A stretch of DNA of 64,000 nt. Origin: a virus. The notes beneath the pieces were generated by a model. It made no database searches. It saw nothing but the letters and a program-made list of their open reading frames with translations, and was not told where the DNA came from. Location of the stretch: positions 1 to 64,000 of IMG/VR virus record IMGVR_UViG_3300032313_000664. One strand, 5' to 3'. Numbering within the stretch: position 1 is the first letter of the stretch; every line of letters begins with the position of its first letter. Shown one piece after another: positions 5,339 to 13,627 of the stretch. Position numbers and translations under genes: made by a program.

Positions 5339-6340
5339 ATGAAAATATCTTATTATACGATTAAAGCAGGGTTAAACCCAGCTGTTGGCTTTGGTTATGC
5401 TGGAAAGAATATAGTTAAATCATTAAATAATTTAGGTCATTATGTTACATATGCTGATCCTAAAGCAGATATCCAAATTAATTTTACACAACCGCAACAT
5501 TTTAAAATGCATAGAGGGCAGTATCAAATTGGGTATACTCCTTGGGAATCAACATCGATGAGACCAGATTGGGTTGAAAGATTTAATTATTGCGACGAAG
5601 TCTGGACAACATCAGATTGGTGTGCTCAAGTATTTAAAGATAATGGAATAACAAAACCAATATATGTTTACCCTCACGGCATTGAAGATTTTTGGAAACC
5701 AAAAAGAAGAGTGCTTAATGATGGCCAGCCAATAAAGTTCTTACATATTGGAGAACCTTCACCAAGAAAAGACGGACAATTAGCAGTAGATACTTTTGCT
5801 AAAATGTTTGGAAATAATCCTGACTATCAGCTTACCCTAAAATGTCATAATTCTAATACTACAAGAATGTATAATTCAAATAACGAATTTGTTACACCAG
5901 ATGCTATTTATTCAAATATAAAAATTATAACTGATGAGTATACAGAACAACAGCTTTTAAGTTTATATTATAGTCATCATGTTCTTTTGTATCCAACCTG
6001 GGGAGAAGGCTTTGGCTTTATTCCACTTCAAGGACTTGCAACAGGTATGCCTGTTATATCAACATACGACTGGTGTCATTATAAAAATTATTTAGGCCCG
6101 CTTAAATTAAAATCTAAACTAACGGATGAGACTTTACCAAAGTCTGTAGGAGATGACTATATTGGAAAAATGTTTAAGCCAGATGCAAAACATCTAGAAG
6201 ATCAAATGTATGAAGCAGTAATTAACTTTAAAGCTTATTCTGGTTATTATTTTGCTCAAGCAAATCAAATACATAAAGATTATAATTGGGATCAGTTGAC
6301 TAAGAATGCATTTGAAAGATTGTCTAAAAAGTTTTCCTAA
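5339..6340 (+). CDS. GT4-type glycosyltransferase (333 aa)
   Basis: Two Rossmann-like halves. The acceptor half runs to about residue 125 (YTPWEST, then YPHGIEDFW) and the donor half follows, with FLHIGEPSPRKDG, where Arg/Lys bind the nucleotide-sugar phosphate, and WGEGFGFIPLQGLATGMPVI. That last segment is the EX7E region of GT-B retaining enzymes, here E223 and Q231 in place of the second Glu. It would transfer a sugar from an activated donor in the cytoplasm. It starts only 86 bases from, and divergent to, the lysozyme gene. Acceptor unknown: virion proteins, DNA or host surface glycans. Confidence 0.85.
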   Translation: MKISYYTIKAGLNPAVGFGYAGKNIVKSLNNLGHYVTYADPKADIQINFTQPQHFKMHRGQYQIGYTPWESTSMRPDWVERFNYCDEVWTTSDWCAQVFKDNGITKPIYVYPHGIEDFWKPKRRVLNDGQPIKFLHIGEPSPRKDGQLAVDTFAKMFGNNPDYQLTLKCHNSNTTRMYNSNNEFVTPDAIYSNIKIITDEYTEQQLLSLYYSHHVLLYPTWGEGFGFIPLQGLATGMPVISTYDWCHYKNYLGPLKLKSKLTDETLPKSVGDDYIGKMFKPDAKHLEDQMYEAVINFKAYSGYYFAQANQIHKDYNWDQLTKNAFERLSKKFS

Positions 6341-6367
6341 CCCCTTCCCCTATAAAGCCTTCTTTGG

Positions 6368-6373
6368 TAGAAT
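6368..6373 (+). promoter_or_regulatory. -10-like box before nrdJ (GGTAGAAT)
   Basis: TAGAAT preceded by GG, as in other -10 boxes of this phage, lies 57 bases before the nrdJ ATG. The -35 is poor. Downstream, CCGC-TAG-GCGG forms a tiny hairpin before a GGAG ribosome binding site placed rather far (about 15 bases) from the ATG. Confidence 0.35.
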
Positions 6374-6429
6374 AGGATCTTCACACTAAATTTAAATTAA
6401 CCGCTAGGCGGAGAAACAGGTACTCTAAA

Positions 6430-8364
6430 ATGTCTAAGACTATTGCAAACCCATACGAAAATTTTATTGCGTTATCTCGATATGCAAGATGGATATCAGA
6501 AGATAATCGTCGTGAGACATGGGGAGAAACAGTAGATAGATATTTTAACTTCATGCTTGGTCATTTAGAAAAAAACCATAATTATATTCCAAATGAGAAG
6601 CTTGTTGCGGAATTAAAAGAGTTTGTCTTTGAACGAAATGTCATGCCATCAATGCGTTCTGTTATGACTTCAGGAGCAGCATTGGAAAGAGACAATGTAG
6701 CTGGATATAACTGTGCTTTCTTACCAGTTGATTCCCCACGTTCATTTGATGAGACAATGTATATCCTTATGTGCGGTACAGGTGTAGGATTCTCCGTTGA
6801 GTATAAGTACATCAATAAGCTTCCTGCCGTCCCAGAAACTTTAGAGAAGTCAACTACAGTAATTACAGTAGAAGATTCAAAGCAAGGTTGGGCTAAGGCA
6901 TACCGTGAGTTGCTAGCACTACTTTGGTCTGGACAAATTCCAGCAATTGATGTTTCTAAAGTGAGACCAGCAGGAGCAAGACTTAAGACAATGGGTGGAA
7001 GATCTTCAGGCCCACAGCCACTTATTAACTTGTTTGATTTTACAATTGCAAAGTTTAAGAATGCTACAGGAAGAAACCTAAAGCCAATCGAATGCCACGA
7101 CATTATGTGCAAGATTGGTGAAGTAGTTGTTGTAGGAGGAGTTCGTCGTTCAGCAATGATTTCTCTTTCTAATATTAATGATATTGAAATGGCACAGGCA
7201 AAGTCAGGTAACTGGTGGGAAGCAAGCCCACAACGTGCCTTGTCTAATAACTCTGTTGCGTATTCACGCAAGCCAGAGATGGAGCAGTTTATTGCAGAAT
7301 GGAAATCTCTATATGATTCAAAATCAGGAGAACGAGGCATATACAATGTGGCCGCAGCTCAAGCCCAAGCAGCCAAGTATGGAAGAAGAGATCCAGATAT
7401 ACACTATGGAACTAACCCGTGTTCAGAGATTATTCTACGTCCTTACCAGTTTTGTAATCTTTCAGAAGTCGTACTACGTGAAAATGATACAAAGAAAGAT
7501 ATTGAACGCAAAGTAGAACTAGCAACTATTCTTGGAACCTGGCAGTCTACTCTTACAGACTTTAAGTATCTACGTAAAATTTGGAAAGATAACACAGAAG
7601 AGGAACGCCTGCTAGGAGTTTCTTTGACTGGACAGTTTGGGCATAAGTTTATGTCAGGCAAACAAGATTTGGTTGCGCTAGAGTCATTTTTGATGACTCT
7701 TAGAGAAGCAGCAAGAGCAAAGAATAAAGAAGAGGCTGGGAGAATTGGGATTCCTGAGTCTGCCGCTATTACTTGTGTAAAGCCTTCTGGAACAGTATCT
7801 CAATTGGTCGGGGTATCTTCAGGAATGCATGCTTGGCATTCTCCATATTATATTAGAACTGTTCGTGGTTCAAAGGGAGATCCAATTTCTACCTTCCTTA
7901 AAGAGGTGGGGATTCCAGTAGAAGATGATGTAATGAAGCCAAACGATACATACGTATTTTCATTCCCAGTAAAGGCACCAGAAGGTGCAATTGTCAGAAA
8001 TGATCTAACAGCTACTGAGCACCTTAATATTTGGTTGGTTTACCAACGTGCATGGTGTGAGCATAAGCCTTCAATTACAGTTTCTGTAAAAGAAGATGAA
8101 TGGATGGAAGTTGGAGCTTGGGTATATAAGCATTTTGACGAGGTGTCTGGAATTTCATTCTTGCCACACTCAGATCACTCATACAAGCAGGCTCCTTATC
8201 AAGAAGTAGATAAGGCTGAATATGATGCACTTGTTGCAAAGATGCCTAAAGAAATTCGTTGGGAAGATTTGTCATTCTATGAAACAGAAGACGGCACATC
8301 TACTAATGCTACCCTTGCCTGCAGTTCAGACGGAAATTGTGAGCTAGTAGACATTTCTGCCTAA
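6430..8364 (+). CDS. nrdJ: Adenosylcobalamin-dependent (class II) ribonucleoside-triphosphate reductase
   Basis: Makes deoxynucleotides from ribonucleotides using vitamin B12 instead of oxygen or a glycyl radical. Conserved residues: Cys95 in AGYNCAF and Cys342 in FCNL form the redox pair. Cys331 in NPCSEIIL is the thiyl-radical site, 11 residues before Cys342 as in the Lactobacillus enzyme. GTGVGFSVE lies at 117-125, and the C-terminal swinging Cys pair (Cys631 and Cys637) regenerates the active site. The length (644 aa) fits the monomeric RTPR type. It is complete and apparently functional, supplying phage DNA synthesis in a host that has or imports cobalamin. Confidence 0.95.
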   Translation: MSKTIANPYENFIALSRYARWISEDNRRETWGETVDRYFNFMLGHLEKNHNYIPNEKLVAELKEFVFERNVMPSMRSVMTSGAALERDNVAGYNCAFLPVDSPRSFDETMYILMCGTGVGFSVEYKYINKLPAVPETLEKSTTVITVEDSKQGWAKAYRELLALLWSGQIPAIDVSKVRPAGARLKTMGGRSSGPQPLINLFDFTIAKFKNATGRNLKPIECHDIMCKIGEVVVVGGVRRSAMISLSNINDIEMAQAKSGNWWEASPQRALSNNSVAYSRKPEMEQFIAEWKSLYDSKSGERGIYNVAAAQAQAAKYGRRDPDIHYGTNPCSEIILRPYQFCNLSEVVLRENDTKKDIERKVELATILGTWQSTLTDFKYLRKIWKDNTEEERLLGVSLTGQFGHKFMSGKQDLVALESFLMTLREAARAKNKEEAGRIGIPESAAITCVKPSGTVSQLVGVSSGMHAWHSPYYIRTVRGSKGDPISTFLKEVGIPVEDDVMKPNDTYVFSFPVKAPEGAIVRNDLTATEHLNIWLVYQRAWCEHKPSITVSVKEDEWMEVGAWVYKHFDEVSGISFLPHSDHSYKQAPYQEVDKAEYDALVAKMPKEIRWEDLSFYETEDGTSTNATLACSSDGNCELVDISA

Positions 8365-8382
8365 TGTGGTAGAATTATAGTA

Positions 8383-8399
8383 TTGGGGATATTCCCCAA
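8383..8399 (+). promoter_or_regulatory. Hairpin between nrdJ and the holin-like gene
   Basis: TTGGGGA and TCCCCAA pair over a 3-base loop, followed by a second small stem TGGGC/GCCCA (about 8406-8420). No T-run follows, so termination is unlikely; mRNA stability or attenuation is more likely. Confidence 0.4.
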
Positions 8400-8435
8400 A
8401 ATTCTGGGCACCCCGCCCAAAATGGAGATGATAAT

Positions 8436-8672
8436 ATGGCTAAATTCGATAAAGCGGATTTAAACAAAGATGGAAAGGTAACAATGACAGAACAAATTTT
8501 AGCAGCGCTTGGAACATATGCTCGTGCATTTCTTTCAGCAGCAATTGCTCTATATATGACTGGCAATACAAATCCAAGAGACCTTCTTCTAGGTGGCGTA
8601 GCAGCTGTTGCACCAGTAATCCTTAAGGCTCTAAGCCCAAGCAACAAGGAATTTGGATTCGTAGCAAAGTAA
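8436..8672 (+). CDS. Holin-like membrane protein with an EF-hand calcium loop (78 aa)
   Basis: The N-terminus carries a textbook 12-residue EF-hand loop (residues 8-19: D8, N10, D12, G13, V15, E19). It is followed by two hydrophobic segments (about 29-44 and 50-66) and a short polar C-terminus. Small two-helix phage proteins of this type are commonly holins, which time lysis by making pores for the endolysin. GGAG precedes the ATG. The EF-hand is unusual for a holin and may make the protein calcium-responsive. Holin function is inferred from size and topology only. Confidence 0.6.
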   Translation: MAKFDKADLNKDGKVTMTEQILAALGTYARAFLSAAIALYMTGNTNPRDLLLGGVAAVAPVILKALSPSNKEFGFVAK

Positions 8673-8696
8673 AAATTTAATATCGAATTAGGGACT

Positions 8697-8726
8697 CTCC
8701 TGTGCTAAAATAAGTACAGGAGTTTT
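8697..8726 (+). terminator. Terminator with alternative antiterminator pairing
   Basis: CTCCTGT (8697-8703) pairs with ACAGGAG (8716-8722), followed by TTTT. An alternative stem CTAAAATA (8705-8712) with TATTTTAG (8729-8736) would disrupt the terminator loop and cover part of the next ribosome binding site (TAGGAGAG). Confidence 0.6.
8703..8711 (+). promoter_or_regulatory. Extended -10 promoter of the tail-fibre region
   Basis: TGCTAAAAT (TGn plus TAAAAT) with a weak -35 TCGAAT 17 bases upstream (8683-8688). It overlaps the terminator loop and precedes the first tail gene, so the adhesin operon can be transcribed independently of nrdJ. Confidence 0.5.
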
Positions 8727-8743
8727 CCTATTTTAGGAGAGAT

Positions 8744-9091
8744 ATGTCAGCGCAGAAAAATTTTGAAATTGACCAAAACACTACATTTTCATTTATTGTC
8801 GAGTACAAAGACAATGCTGGACTTCCAATTGCGCTAACCTCAGCATCTGCAAAAATGCAGGTTAGGGATACAAAAGGCGGATCTAAATTAGCATTTACAT
8901 TATCATCACCAACAAGCGGAATTGTTATAGATCAGCCAGCAGGCAAATTGACAGTAACAATGTCTCAAGCACAAACGAATAGTCTTTTTTATCCAAAATC
9001 TTCTTACGACATAATGGTCACAGATTCAAATGGAAATAGAACAAAGCTTCTTGAAGGATACATCACATTAAGTAGGTCGGTGACAATATGA
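8744..9091 (+). CDS. Small structural protein, immunoglobulin-like (115 aa)
   Basis: Starts MSAQKNFEIDQNTTFSFIVE. Nearly all predicted beta strand with alternating hydrophobic residues; resembles N-terminal beta-sandwich domains of phage baseplate or tail fibre proteins (BppU-like). TAGGAGAG is its ribosome binding site. It overlaps the next gene by 4 bases. Probably a virion attachment module for the fibre that follows. Confidence 0.55.
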   Translation: MSAQKNFEIDQNTTFSFIVEYKDNAGLPIALTSASAKMQVRDTKGGSKLAFTLSSPTSGIVIDQPAGKLTVTMSQAQTNSLFYPKSSYDIMVTDSNGNRTKLLEGYITLSRSVTI

Positions 9092-9531
9092 GCAACGAAA
9101 GAGTAATAGTAACTGAAATTAAAAATGATGTAGTAATCTCTACATCTGGCCCCCAAGGCCCAAGAGGAAAAACAATCCTCAATGGAACAGGAGCCCCATC
9201 AAATGAAATTGGCCTAGAAGGCGATTTCTATTATGACAAAAACACCACTAGATTTTATGGTCCAAAGCTAAACAGTTTAACATGGGAAGGCTCAGCAAAT
9301 TACTTGCTAAGCACAATGACTCTGACCTACCCATGGATGCTAAATCAAGTAACAGGACCCGTAAATGGGGTTTATTCACTTCAAATAACTCACAACTTAG
9401 GATATAATCCAAACGTAACTATTAAAAATAGCGCAGGCGACTTATTAGAAACGGGAATAGACTATAATAGTATTAACCAGATAACACTGACAATGGCACA
9501 ACCATTTTCAGGGACAGCGTACCTGTCCTAA
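9088..9531 (+). CDS. Short tail fibre with collagen-like segment (147 aa)
   Basis: Residues 20-27 read GPQGPRGK, a short collagen-like run, followed by a typical GDFYYDKNTTRFYGPK trimeric-fibre segment. The C-terminal beta domain contains ITHNLGYNPNVTI, a tip motif that recurs in the next gene. It is coupled to the upstream gene by ATGA. Most likely a host-recognition fibre subunit. Confidence 0.65.
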   Translation: MSNERVIVTEIKNDVVISTSGPQGPRGKTILNGTGAPSNEIGLEGDFYYDKNTTRFYGPKLNSLTWEGSANYLLSTMTLTYPWMLNQVTGPVNGVYSLQITHNLGYNPNVTIKNSAGDLLETGIDYNSINQITLTMAQPFSGTAYLS

Positions 9532-9544
9532 AGGAGAATAAAAA

Positions 9545-10933
9545 ATGGCAAGATTATTTGTAACCAACATTGACCTCAACAAGAATGAGCTGCTCAATGC
9601 ACGAATCCAGAATTTAAGTTCAGCACCATCAAATCCAGTATCGGGTCAAATTTACTATGACTCAACCAGTAATACAATGTATTACTATAACGGCCTTCCT
9701 TCTCCAAATGGCCCATGGATGCCGATGTCTGGATCTACAGAGGTCATTCAAGATGTAATTGGTTCAGCAATCGTAGGTGGCGTAGGTTTAACATCAACAT
9801 ATAACGACACTGCAGGCACAACAACAATTGATTTAGATAACACCGCAGTAACTGCTGGCTCATACGGATCCACAACAAAGATCCCAACATTTACAGTAGA
9901 TGCACAAGGTCGTTTAACTGCTGCAAGCGAAGCAGACGTAGCAACAAACCTTTCAATAGCAGGAGACACTGGAACAGATACAGTTAACCTATTAACTGAC
10001 ACACTAACTGTTGCTGGTGGAGAAGGAATTGACGTAGCTGTAACAAATAATACAGTTACAGTATCAGCAGAAGATGCAACTTCAACTAATAAGGGTGTAG
10101 CAAGCTTTGACGCAACAGACTTTACAGTAACATCAGGCGCAGTAACAATAAATGCTGAGCGTGTACAAGATATTGTATCTTCACAAATTGTTGCAGGCGA
10201 AGGCATTGATGTAACATACGATGATGCAGCAGGAACTCTAACAGTAGATGCAGAAATTGCAACAACTACAAATCGTGGTGTCGCTTCTTTTGCTACAGCA
10301 GATTTTACCGTAACAGACGGTGCAGTAAGTGTTAAGAATGTAAACCTTGGAACACAAACAACAGGAGATTATGTTGCTAATATTCAAGGTACAGCAAATG
10401 AAATAACAGTAAGCCCTACAACAGGAGAAGGCACAACAGTAACAATTGGTCTTCCAGATGATGTAAGCATTACTAACAACTTAACAGTAGGCGGAAACCT
10501 AAATGTAACTGGAACAATTAACTCAGTAAATACTACACAGGTAAACATAGTTGATAATAAAATTAATCTTAATACTGACTTTACAGGAGCACCCACAGCA
10601 GACGCTGGTATCCGTGTAGAGCGTGGCACAGGAGCAGATGTAGAAGTTCTGTGGAATGAAGCGGATGATCGCTGGACACTTACAAATAATGGTACAAATT
10701 ACCACGCAATTGCAAGAAAATATGCAGCAGACCTTCCAAATCCAGACACAGCAACATCCTTAGTAGTTACACATAATTTAGGAACAGATGATGTAACCGT
10801 TAATGTTTTTGAAACAGCAGGATCAAAAGCCTTGGTTGAAACAGACGTAGAGCGCACATCAGCAAATACAATTACATTAAGATTTGCAACAGCACCAGCA
10901 AGTGGAGCATACAGAGTCGTAATTACTGGTTAA
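9545..10933 (+). CDS. Modular tail fibre protein (462 aa)
   Basis: Starts MARLFVTNIDLNKNELLNAR, then SGQIYYDSTSNTMYYYNG, a segment seen in trimeric fibres of T4-like phages. The middle has repeated beta modules built on GVASFxxxDFTVTxGAV and GxGIDVxYDDAAGTLTVD. A VGGNLNVTGTINS segment precedes the C-terminal tip, which has LVVTHNLGTDDVTVNVFETAG. It is Thr and Asn rich with no Cys, as expected for a trimeric beta-helical fibre. Confidence 0.75.
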   Translation: MARLFVTNIDLNKNELLNARIQNLSSAPSNPVSGQIYYDSTSNTMYYYNGLPSPNGPWMPMSGSTEVIQDVIGSAIVGGVGLTSTYNDTAGTTTIDLDNTAVTAGSYGSTTKIPTFTVDAQGRLTAASEADVATNLSIAGDTGTDTVNLLTDTLTVAGGEGIDVAVTNNTVTVSAEDATSTNKGVASFDATDFTVTSGAVTINAERVQDIVSSQIVAGEGIDVTYDDAAGTLTVDAEIATTTNRGVASFATADFTVTDGAVSVKNVNLGTQTTGDYVANIQGTANEITVSPTTGEGTTVTIGLPDDVSITNNLTVGGNLNVTGTINSVNTTQVNIVDNKINLNTDFTGAPTADAGIRVERGTGADVEVLWNEADDRWTLTNNGTNYHAIARKYAADLPNPDTATSLVVTHNLGTDDVTVNVFETAGSKALVETDVERTSANTITLRFATAPASGAYRVVITG

Positions 10934-10943
10934 GGAGATTTAA

Positions 10944-11249
10944 ATGTCTGTAAAAAGATTAGTTCCCCTTAATGCCGCAGAATTATCCGCAAACCCAGCA
11001 TCTGGCAGACCTGGCGACATATACTATAATACAGCAGCACAAGAATTACGTGTCTATACAGGAGTAGAGTGGATTGCTGTAGGATCAGCTTCTGAAACAT
11101 ATATATTAGAAAATCACATTCATACATATGATGGAGATATTCATACTGTATACGCAGGCGCATACAACCCAACCTTAACAATATTTGACGGTGGAACTTC
11201 ACAATCTCAATATGATGAAACTAAAGACATTGATGCAGGTTCATTATGA
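10944..11249 (+). CDS. Short fibre-associated protein (101 aa)
   Basis: Starts MSVKRLVPLNAAELSANPAS and shares the GDIYYNTAAQELRVYTGVEW segment of the fibre N-termini. The rest is short and aspartate rich. It overlaps the following fibre gene by 4 bases (ATGA). It may be the attachment piece of that fibre encoded as a separate chain. Confidence 0.6.
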   Translation: MSVKRLVPLNAAELSANPASGRPGDIYYNTAAQELRVYTGVEWIAVGSASETYILENHIHTYDGDIHTVYAGAYNPTLTIFDGGTSQSQYDETKDIDAGSL

Positions 11250-12679
11250 CATATAGCTCAGTAAAACATAAAAGAGGAACATCTGCACAATGGGATGCCG
11301 CCACATATGTATTAAAAGATGGCGAAATTGGAATTGATAAAACTTTAAATAAAATTAAAGTTGGAAATGGCTCAGCTTTATGGGCAGCACTTCCTTTTAT
11401 AAATGTTTTGCCTAGCGAATTAACTGAACTTGCTCAAGATGCTGTAGAGTTAGCAATTACTGCTGGCACTGGAATAACAAAAACTTATAACGATACCGCA
11501 AATACAATTACTCTTGCGATAGATAGTACAATTGCAAATAAGACCTACGTAGACACCGCAGTCTCTGGATTAAGCAGTACATCCGCAACAACTTATATCC
11601 CATTAAGTTTATTGGGACAGGTTGATGGAGTAGCAGAACTAGACTCAGATGGTTTTGTTCCAGAGTCACAAATACCTGCTTCAATTGCAAGAGATACAGA
11701 AATCTCATCAGCTATAAGCGCCGAAGTAACAAATAGAAATACCGCAATTAGCACAGCAATATCAAATCTTGTTGATACAGCACCTGACGCTTTAAACACA
11801 TTAAATGAACTAGCAGCTGCAATAAATGACGATGCCTCATTTGCTTCAACAATTACTACAGCACTGGGAACTAAAGAACCAGCTCTTCCTTCGCAAACTG
11901 GAAACGCTGGTAAATTTTTAACTACAGACGGAACATCTAAATCTTGGTCTACGGTTGCACAATATACATTACCTGCTCAAACATCTAATAGCGGTAAATT
12001 TTTAACTACAGATGGCACAGTAGAATCTTGGGGAACAATTCCAGTTACATCAACAGCAACTGCAACTTCAAAAGGAACAGTGTATGGATTTAGTTCTGAT
12101 ACCGATGCTGGTTCAGCAAATGTTGCATATGGCTGGAGAGCAATGGCAAATGTTACCTCTGGAATAGATAATTTAGCAATTGGATTTCAAACTTTATATG
12201 GAAATACAACTGGTATTAACAATTTAGCTATTGGCAAATATGCATTGCTATCTCCTTCTTCGGCTTCAAACAATACTGCTATTGGAATGTGGACACTTCC
12301 TAATGTTACAGCGGGATCAGCAAATATTGCAATAGGCCCATTTGTTATGTATAACACTACAATTGGAAATGACAATGTTGCTATAGGAACCAATGCTTTA
12401 AATTATACAGATGGTGATGGAAATATTGGAATTGGGTCGTCTACAGGAGATGCTTTAACAACAGGTTCTAACAATATAATTATTGGAACATATGCAGATC
12501 CATCATCACCAACCATATCTAATGAAATTACCCTTGGTAATTCAAATATTACAAAATTTAGAATACCAGGACTTGCAGTAAACTGGACAACATCAGCTTA
12601 TGGAAGAGCTACTTATGCTTCCACCTCCGCACCTTCTGGTGGTGCTGACGGGGATGTTTGGCTAGTATATACTCCGTGA
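11246..12679 (+). CDS. Large tail fibre with YadA-like head repeats (477 aa)
   Basis: The N-terminus (VKHKRGTSAQWDAA, then LKDGEIGIDKTLNKIKVGNG) matches the major-tropism-determinant type N-terminal domain. Next come modules shared with the genes at 13628 and 18909 (TAGTGITKTYNDTANTITLA, PLSLLGQVDGVAELD). From about residue 295, repeats of the NxAIGxxxL type (LAIGFQTL, LAIGKYAL, IAIGPFVM, VAIGTNAL) form a left-handed beta-roll as in trimeric autotransporter heads. It should be a surface-binding fibre. Confidence 0.75.
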   Translation: MTYSSVKHKRGTSAQWDAATYVLKDGEIGIDKTLNKIKVGNGSALWAALPFINVLPSELTELAQDAVELAITAGTGITKTYNDTANTITLAIDSTIANKTYVDTAVSGLSSTSATTYIPLSLLGQVDGVAELDSDGFVPESQIPASIARDTEISSAISAEVTNRNTAISTAISNLVDTAPDALNTLNELAAAINDDASFASTITTALGTKEPALPSQTGNAGKFLTTDGTSKSWSTVAQYTLPAQTSNSGKFLTTDGTVESWGTIPVTSTATATSKGTVYGFSSDTDAGSANVAYGWRAMANVTSGIDNLAIGFQTLYGNTTGINNLAIGKYALLSPSSASNNTAIGMWTLPNVTAGSANIAIGPFVMYNTTIGNDNVAIGTNALNYTDGDGNIGIGSSTGDALTTGSNNIIIGTYADPSSPTISNEITLGNSNITKFRIPGLAVNWTTSAYGRATYASTSAPSGGADGDVWLVYTP

Positions 12680-12683
12680 TAAT

Positions 12684-13616
12684 ATGACAAAACATATAAA
12701 AGTAAATGGAGTATGGAAAAACGTTTCTTCTCAATCTGTAAAGGTTGCTGGAGTTTGGAAAAATGTTACTCAAGAGTGGATAAAGATAAACGGCGTCTGG
12801 AAACAAGCCTATCAATATCTTGCACCATCATATACACTTTATTCAACATTTACATCTAGCGGTACATTTACAATGCCTTCTGGATACTCTCAAATTGCAG
12901 TAAAAGGAATTGGTGCAGGTGGCAATGGTGCAACTGGTGCAAATTCAGATGGTGGTTCTGGAGCAACTGGTGGAAGAGGCGGCGGCGGCGGTGGCGGATT
13001 TATTTTTAAAGATTATCCAGTAAACCCTGGAACTCAGTATTCAGTTAACATTGGATCTGCTGGACAAAATACAAGTTTTGGATCTTTAGCAACAGCAACA
13101 TCTGGTTCTTCATCTGGCGGTGGTGGAGTTTCAGCAAGCATTGCTTTAGAAGCTTCTAGCGGAGGTCCAGGTGGTGGAACTGGAGGTACAGGAGGAAGTT
13201 ATAGCTATAACTATGGAACTCCATCTGGCGGACAATCAGGAAATCCTGGTTCTAGCGGAACAACTTTAACTTCTTCTGCCGCTGGCGTAGGATCAATAAC
13301 ATTAGGCGGAGGCGGTGGCGGAGGCGGTGGCGGTGCAGTTGGAAGTACAAACGGTCCTGCCTCTGGAGGACAAGGAGGAAATCCTGGCTCTGGTGCTGGT
13401 CGTGGAGGAAATGGTGGAAGTGGTGCACAACCTGGATCTGGCGGAGGAACAAGTTCTGGTTCTGTAGGATCTGGTGCAACTTCCCGTGGTTCTGGTGGCG
13501 GTGGAGGTGGTGGAGGTTCTTTATCAAGAGATTCTGGAACTGGTGGAGGAACCGCAACACAAGGCGGAGCTGGTGGAGCAGGACAACCAGGTATAATTTA
13601 TGTATATGTTAGATAG
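12684..13616 (+). CDS. Glycine-rich tail protein with three KxxGVWK repeats (310 aa)
   Basis: The N-terminus has three near repeats of VxGVWKNV type (residues about 7-38), then a beta segment (SSGTFTMPSGYSQIAVKGIG). A long glycine-rich region (about 75-295) contains pure Gly runs and ends with GGAGQPGIIYVYVR. Glycine-rich phage adhesin tips of this sort form polyglycine helix bundles that bind host receptors. Paralogous in style to the genes at 32568 and 34092. Confidence 0.7.
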   Translation: MTKHIKVNGVWKNVSSQSVKVAGVWKNVTQEWIKINGVWKQAYQYLAPSYTLYSTFTSSGTFTMPSGYSQIAVKGIGAGGNGATGANSDGGSGATGGRGGGGGGGFIFKDYPVNPGTQYSVNIGSAGQNTSFGSLATATSGSSSGGGGVSASIALEASSGGPGGGTGGTGGSYSYNYGTPSGGQSGNPGSSGTTLTSSAAGVGSITLGGGGGGGGGGAVGSTNGPASGGQGGNPGSGAGRGGNGGSGAQPGSGGGTSSGSVGSGATSRGSGGGGGGGGSLSRDSGTGGGTATQGGAGGAGQPGIIYVYVR

Positions 13617-13627
13617 GGGGCAAAAAA

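Noticed and set aside
5254-5340. N-terminal extension of the lysozyme-like gene to 5340
   Set aside because: The extension covers the TTGACA/TATTAT promoter; the AGGAGG site clearly marks the start at 5253.
6374-6429. Possible cobalamin riboswitch before nrdJ
   Set aside because: The leader is far too short and lacks the conserved B12 box; only a tiny CCGC/GCGG hairpin is present.
6582-7346. Long antisense open frame opposite nrdJ
   Set aside because: A shadow of the strongly coding forward gene; no ribosome binding site and composition typical of antisense translation.
13252-13560. Antisense frames opposite glycine-rich and collagen-like genes
   Set aside because: Gly codons read backwards give Pro/Ser/Ala or Leu/His-rich frames; low complexity artefacts.
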